The notes beneath the pieces are model-generated. The model was not told where the DNA came from. It did no database searches and worked only from the letters and a program-made list of their open reading frames with translations. This document shows, one piece after another, positions 60,455 to 64,000 of a stretch of DNA of 64,000 nt (position 1 is the stretch's first letter; each line of letters begins with the position of its first letter). A program made the position numbers and the translations under genes. Source of the DNA: Rhodococcus sp. 1163 (GTDB taxonomy: Bacteria > Actinomycetota > Actinomycetes > Mycobacteriales > Mycobacteriaceae); the NCBI RefSeq assembly GCF_002091985.1, contig NZ_MKKX01000035.1, forward strand, positions 173,638-237,637, read 5' to 3'.

Positions 60455-61474
60455 ATGCCACGTGGCAGGCCCAGCCGCAAGTCGATCTATAACCAGTTCG
60501 CCGAGGCTTTGAGTGAGCTGCAACGTTTCGGAGGCATGCCGACTCATGCCGAATCCACTGCCATTTGGGACGACATCTGGCACCTCGAAGCGCACAATTC
60601 GACGGCGATCGAAGGCAACACTCTTGTCCTTCGTGAGGTCGAGGCGCTGTTGGACCGACGAAAGGCCGTGGGAGCTAAAGACCTCAAGGACTACATGGAA
60701 GTCCTCGGGTACGGCGAAGCCGCACAGTGGGTTTACGCCCAGGCGACTGCGCCGGACGGCTATGCCGGTGAGGGGTTGGTCACCCTCACTGAGGTTCGGT
60801 CGGTACATCAGCAGGTCATGCAGAGGGTCTGGGACGTTGCGCCGCACCCGGACGCCATGCGGGAGGAAGGTCCTGGAAGTTTCCGACGGCACGACATCCG
60901 TGCATTCGACCGTGGAATGAGGCCTCCTCCGTGGGTCGAGGTGCCTGAGCGACTGTCTACATGGGTAGACGACGTGAACCTGTTCGCTGCGCAACTGTCG
61001 TCCTTGGCCGCGGGTGCCCTGGATCCAAGAGATATTCCGGTCCGACTCGCCGCGATCCACTGCGAATTCGAGCGGATCCACCCTTTCCTCGATGGCAATG
61101 GCCGTACAGGGAGGCTTCTTCTCAACCTCATTCTCGTTCGTCTCGGGTTTCCACCAGCAATCGTCTTCAAGCGTGACCGTGTGAAGTACCTCGATGCCTT
61201 GGACCACGCGGACAAAGACGAGTATGGTCCGCTCGCCGAACTCATCGCCCGATCTGTGATCGACAATCTGCACAGGTTTGTGGTGCCATCAATCGCTGGG
61301 CCGGCTCGACTTGTTCCGTTACAGGCCTTGGTTACCCCGGAGATCAGCTATAACGCGTTGAGGCAGGCAGCACGGCGTGGGCGGCTCGACGCGCATCAAG
61401 GATCCGACGGAGCCTGGAGATCCAGTAGGAAGTCCGTTGATACCTATCTGCAGCAACGGTATTGGCGGGGCTGA
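60455..61474 (+). CDS. Fic-domain protein (probable AMP transferase)
   Basis: Fic proteins usually transfer AMP from ATP to a target protein. The 339-residue protein has the complete active motif [12 protein letters not shown] at residues 209-220 and an N-terminal inhibitory helix STAIEGN at 49-55, a class II (self-inhibited) layout. A C-terminal winged-helix-like region ([20 protein letters not shown]) may bind DNA. ATG 60455 follows GAAGAAGG. No separate antitoxin gene is evident, consistent with self-inhibition. The target is unknown. Confidence 0.9.
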   Translation: MPRGRPSRKSIYNQFAEALSELQRFGGMPTHAESTAIWDDIWHLEAHNSTAIEGNTLVLREVEALLDRRKAVGAKDLKDYMEVLGYGEAAQWVYAQATAPDGYAGEGLVTLTEVRSVHQQVMQRVWDVAPHPDAMREEGPGSFRRHDIRAFDRGMRPPPWVEVPERLSTWVDDVNLFAAQLSSLAAGALDPRDIPVRLAAIHCEFERIHPFLDGNGRTGRLLLNLILVRLGFPPAIVFKRDRVKYLDALDHADKDEYGPLAELIARSVIDNLHRFVVPSIAGPARLVPLQALVTPEISYNALRQAARRGRLDAHQGSDGAWRSSRKSVDTYLQQRYWRG

Positions 61475-61607
61475 GTGTTCCGTCGATGAGGGTGCTGATC
61501 AATGGTGTGTACCCCATCTACGCGGTTTTCTGAGGCGCGGCCGGTCCACTCAAGGTGCCGGGCTCGCTCGCTGTAACGATCAGCGGTCGCCGGACGGTAG
61601 AAGGACC

Positions 61608-62147
61608 ATGAGGTTGCCATTTGGAGCAGTTGCCGCATTCGCTGCACTAATCGTTCTCTCAGGATGCTCCAGCAACGAGGAGCACGTCGCAGATACGCCC
61701 GCAGCATCGGCGAACTCTTCAGCGGCCACGGCGACCCCAACATCGGTGCTTCCAACGATGGTGGTCGCACCGCCACCGGAAACTATCGCGGTCGAATCTG
61801 CGGAGACTTACGCTGAGCCGGTTCCGGTATACGAAGACCCGTATATCGTCGAGTGCCAACACGGCGGCGGGTTGGGCCCAATCGCCACTACCTGGTCGGA
61901 TGGATCAGAGACGGGATGGTCGTCGTACTGCCAGTCCGTTCACGACCAGACGTTGCAAGGCGAAGTCGACGCAAATACCCCCACATGCGAAACCGATGTC
62001 TGCGTCTACCCGAACGGTGCTACCGTCCCGAACCCGAATTACCGGGTGGTGCAGACACCCTCACCGTGGGTTCAAGGACAGATCGACTGGCAAAACTGCA
62101 TCGACGCTGGGAACACACAGGAATTCTGCCGGGCAACTTTGAACTAG
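61608..62147 (+). CDS. Small secreted lipoprotein
   Basis: ATG 61608 follows AAGGA and gives 179 residues. The lipoprotein signal ends at LIVLSGC. A low-complexity Ala/Ser/Thr/Pro linker leads to a domain with several cysteines (IVECQHGG, SSYCQSVH, TCETDVCVY, WQNCIDAG, EFCRATLN) that could form three disulphides. No family was recognised. A surface role is inferred from the lipobox. Confidence 0.72.
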   Translation: MRLPFGAVAAFAALIVLSGCSSNEEHVADTPAASANSSAATATPTSVLPTMVVAPPPETIAVESAETYAEPVPVYEDPYIVECQHGGGLGPIATTWSDGSETGWSSYCQSVHDQTLQGEVDANTPTCETDVCVYPNGATVPNPNYRVVQTPSPWVQGQIDWQNCIDAGNTQEFCRATLN

Positions 62148-62485
62148 CCGTTTGGGTCGCAGCATTATCGGAGAACGGAATTCCAACACAGCTTACGACT
62201 AGCCGGGTGAGTGGGAACTCGATGAAGGCTGGTCGAGACCAAACCGCTCTCGAATGCGTTGAGCAATGCGCCTTCGCTGAAGCGATCGGCGCGGATTATG
62301 ACGGTAAAGTACCTTAGCCTCGATCTTTCTTCGTGCTGTCGTGGTGACCTGATCGGATCGAGATTGTCGTTTGCGGCCGAGTGCACGTCGATCGGGCGCG
62401 ATGTGTCGGCCGATGTCGATCGGTTGAACGCTCGGTTCCACCGCCCGAGAGGTTTACTTCCATGTTGATGGGATGGTGGTCCGGG
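62148..62485. other. Gap between lipoprotein gene and IS transposase
   Basis: No gene with a start site and recognisable sequence was seen. The left boundary of the insertion sequence should lie near its right end, around 62460-62490, where ATGGTGGTCC partly resembles the other end, but the match is too weak to fix it. Confidence 0.5.
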
Positions 62486-63880
62486 TCAGGCGGGTGCGCG
62501 TAACGCCGCCAATCGTGTCAGGGCGGAAACGATCGCATCGGACCAGGACGCGTTCTTCGACAGTTTCAGTCTGATGCGACGGGCATGGGACGAGATGCGG
62601 CCAGCGATCGAAAAGATCCGTAGACGAATACGTTTGGGCTCCCAGCGCAGGGCATCGTGATCGGGGAAGCCGAGCATCTGTGTCCATGCGGTGAGTTCGA
62701 GAGCGAGTTCGACGAGTGCGAGCCAAATACGGTTCTGGTCGAAACCGTGCAATGGAAAGTTACTGAGCCCGGTGTCCTTGGCGGTGCGGATACGGTCCTC
62801 GCATCGCGCGCGGCGCCGGTGCCGTAGTTCGAGGTCCTGGACTTGACCACCGACGGTGTTGGTGGCAAAAGCGGTCAACCGCAGACCGTCGCTGTCGGTG
62901 AACCGCAGTTGGGCACCTGGATGTGGCCTTTCCTTCCGGATGATCACCCGCATCCCCGGCGGCCACGCGGTGACATCAATGATTCCGGTGGCGTCGATGA
63001 CCCATGCGCCGTCTCGGACCTTCTCCTCCGAGTCAACGGCGACAGACCATGCATTCTCCGGAACAGCAGCGAGAGCGTGGACCATGGCGTCGGTGAGCGC
63101 GAAGCCGATCGAATACGACACCCGCTGCCTGTGCAGCCAGGTAAGGAATGCGTGGCTCGCCCCAGCGCCGTCTGTCCGTACCAACACTTTCCTCCCAGGT
63201 CGCTGTCCGGTAGTGAACGGCAACTGCGCCAATGCTTTCCGAGTGACCTCGATGTGGTCGACGGCGGTGTTCGAGCCTGCGTTTCCTGGACGTAGAAGCG
63301 CTGCGACGGGTTCGCCGGTACCGGACTTGCCGTGGTCGACGAAGGCCAGCAGTGGGTGGAATCCGAATCCGCGTTTGTAGGTCGGTGCCGCTTTCTCCTT
63401 CTCCGAATGGGCGGTGACCAGGGTGGCATCGAGGTCGATGACGATCGGGTTCTGCGCAGAAATGTCGTGATCAGGCGCGTGATGGCCGGCGTGTGCCCAC
63501 GCAGCAGCGCGAGCCTGTGCGCGGGCGTTGTCGATCGCTGCGAGTACACGCGGAGCATCGCAGGCCAGGACGGAGACCAGTCGGGACACCGTCGGATCCG
63601 AAGGCACCTGCCCGAAGACGCCCGCGTGTTCTCGCAGGGTAGCGATGTCGGCGAGGCAGTCGCCGCCGAGTGCCAGTGACACTGCCAGATCGACGACAAT
63701 CTTGCCGGGGTCGAAGCGCGCCAACGGTTTACGCCATGGTGCGAGCTGCTCGGACAGGGCTGCGGTGAGTCCTGTGACCTCGGCGGTGCGCAGGACGGTG
63801 ACGGCACCTGCGTGCGACACGATCCCGTTTCCGGTCGCATCGACGGATAGGGCGGGGTAGGGCGACGTAGACTTACTCAC
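62486..63880 (-). mobile_element. IS1380-family transposase
   Basis: The 464-residue transposase looks intact, starting at GTG 63880. Family features are DPGKIVVDLAVSLALGGDCLADI, the DDE-type acidic segment IVIDLDATLVTAHSEKEKA with GFGFHPLLAF, VLVRTDGAGASHAFL, and the C-terminal RRRARCEDRIRTAKDTGLSN. IS1380 elements are about 1.6-1.7 kb, so the element probably fills most of 62.46-63.96 kb. The terminal repeats and target duplication could not be fixed by eye. Confidence 0.9.
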
Positions 63881-63881
63881 C

Positions 63882-63954
63882 GGAATGGTGCCTCTCGAAC
63901 TCGCTGGATTGTTACCTTCGCAAGTTCAATCTTCCCAGTTCAGGGCACCATTCC
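63882..63954. repeat. 11-bp inverted repeat upstream of the transposase
   Basis: GGAATGGTGCC (63882-63892) and GGCACCATTCC (63944-63954) are exact inverted copies 51 bases apart. The outer copy may belong to the right end of the IS and the inner one to transposase control. Nothing else is seen to the window end. Confidence 0.6.
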
Positions 63955-64000
63955 TCTGAACTGACACTCGGTCGAGCTCAATTCGCGTGAAAGCCCGAGG

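Noticed and set aside
62460..63960. Exact terminal inverted repeats of the IS1380 element
   Set aside because: Only a weak match (ATGGTGG against ATGGTGC) was found, not enough to set boundaries or target duplication.

Overview
The window is the replication-origin region of a high-GC actinobacterium of the order Mycobacteriales, most likely Rhodococcus in the broad sense (Nocardiaceae). Three things support this: the gene order gyrA-gyrB-dciA-recF-gnd-dnaN-oriC-dnaA-rpmH-rnpA-yidD-yidC-jag-rsmG-parA-parB, the neighbouring cwlM-trxA-trxB-rsmA-sigM-murJ-Nudix-pcnA block that matches mycobacterial Rv3907-Rv3924, and the frequent GTG starts. The genus is inferred from gene content; no database search was possible.

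Region 1 (1-11.3 kb) holds the minus-strand replication genes: gyrA (cut by the window edge), gyrB, dciA, recF, gnd, dnaN and dnaA. oriC, with DnaA boxes and an AT-rich segment, lies between dnaN and dnaA. A reductase gene and a diiron-protein gene are inserted between gyrB and dciA.

Region 2 (11.9-21.9 kb, plus strand) runs rpmH, rnpA, yidD, yidC, jag, then an unusual gene-free stretch of about 4.4 kb, then rsmG, parA and parB. Eight parS or parS-like sites lie between 14.7 and 19.9 kb. The gene-free stretch also carries three minisatellite arrays and a hairpin.

Region 3 (22-36 kb) is mostly a minus-strand run for envelope growth, redox and stress: Nudix, DUF6049, MurJ with a pseudokinase, SigM and its anti-sigma factor, thioredoxin reductase, thioredoxin and CwlM. 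pcnA points the other way.

Region 4 (36-50 kb) is mixed core and accessory. It has a secreted DUF4185 protein (possible endo-D-arabinanase), an MFS transporter, a frameshifted epimerase with a divergent TetR gene, YqgE, an extradiol dioxygenase divergent from a MarR gene, a membrane diguanylate cyclase, DUF1648 and SdpI membrane proteins, leuS and small genes. Several genes here appear to be read from leaderless transcripts.

Region 5 (50-64 kb) is accessory. It has a cupin/AraC pair, a four-gene iron-siderophore ABC operon behind an IdeR/DtxR-like box (second permease frameshifted), an HsdR without HsdM or HsdS in view, small anchored or secreted proteins, a Fic protein, a lipoprotein and an IS1380-family transposase.

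No complete rRNA gene, tRNA gene or CRISPR array was seen by eye.
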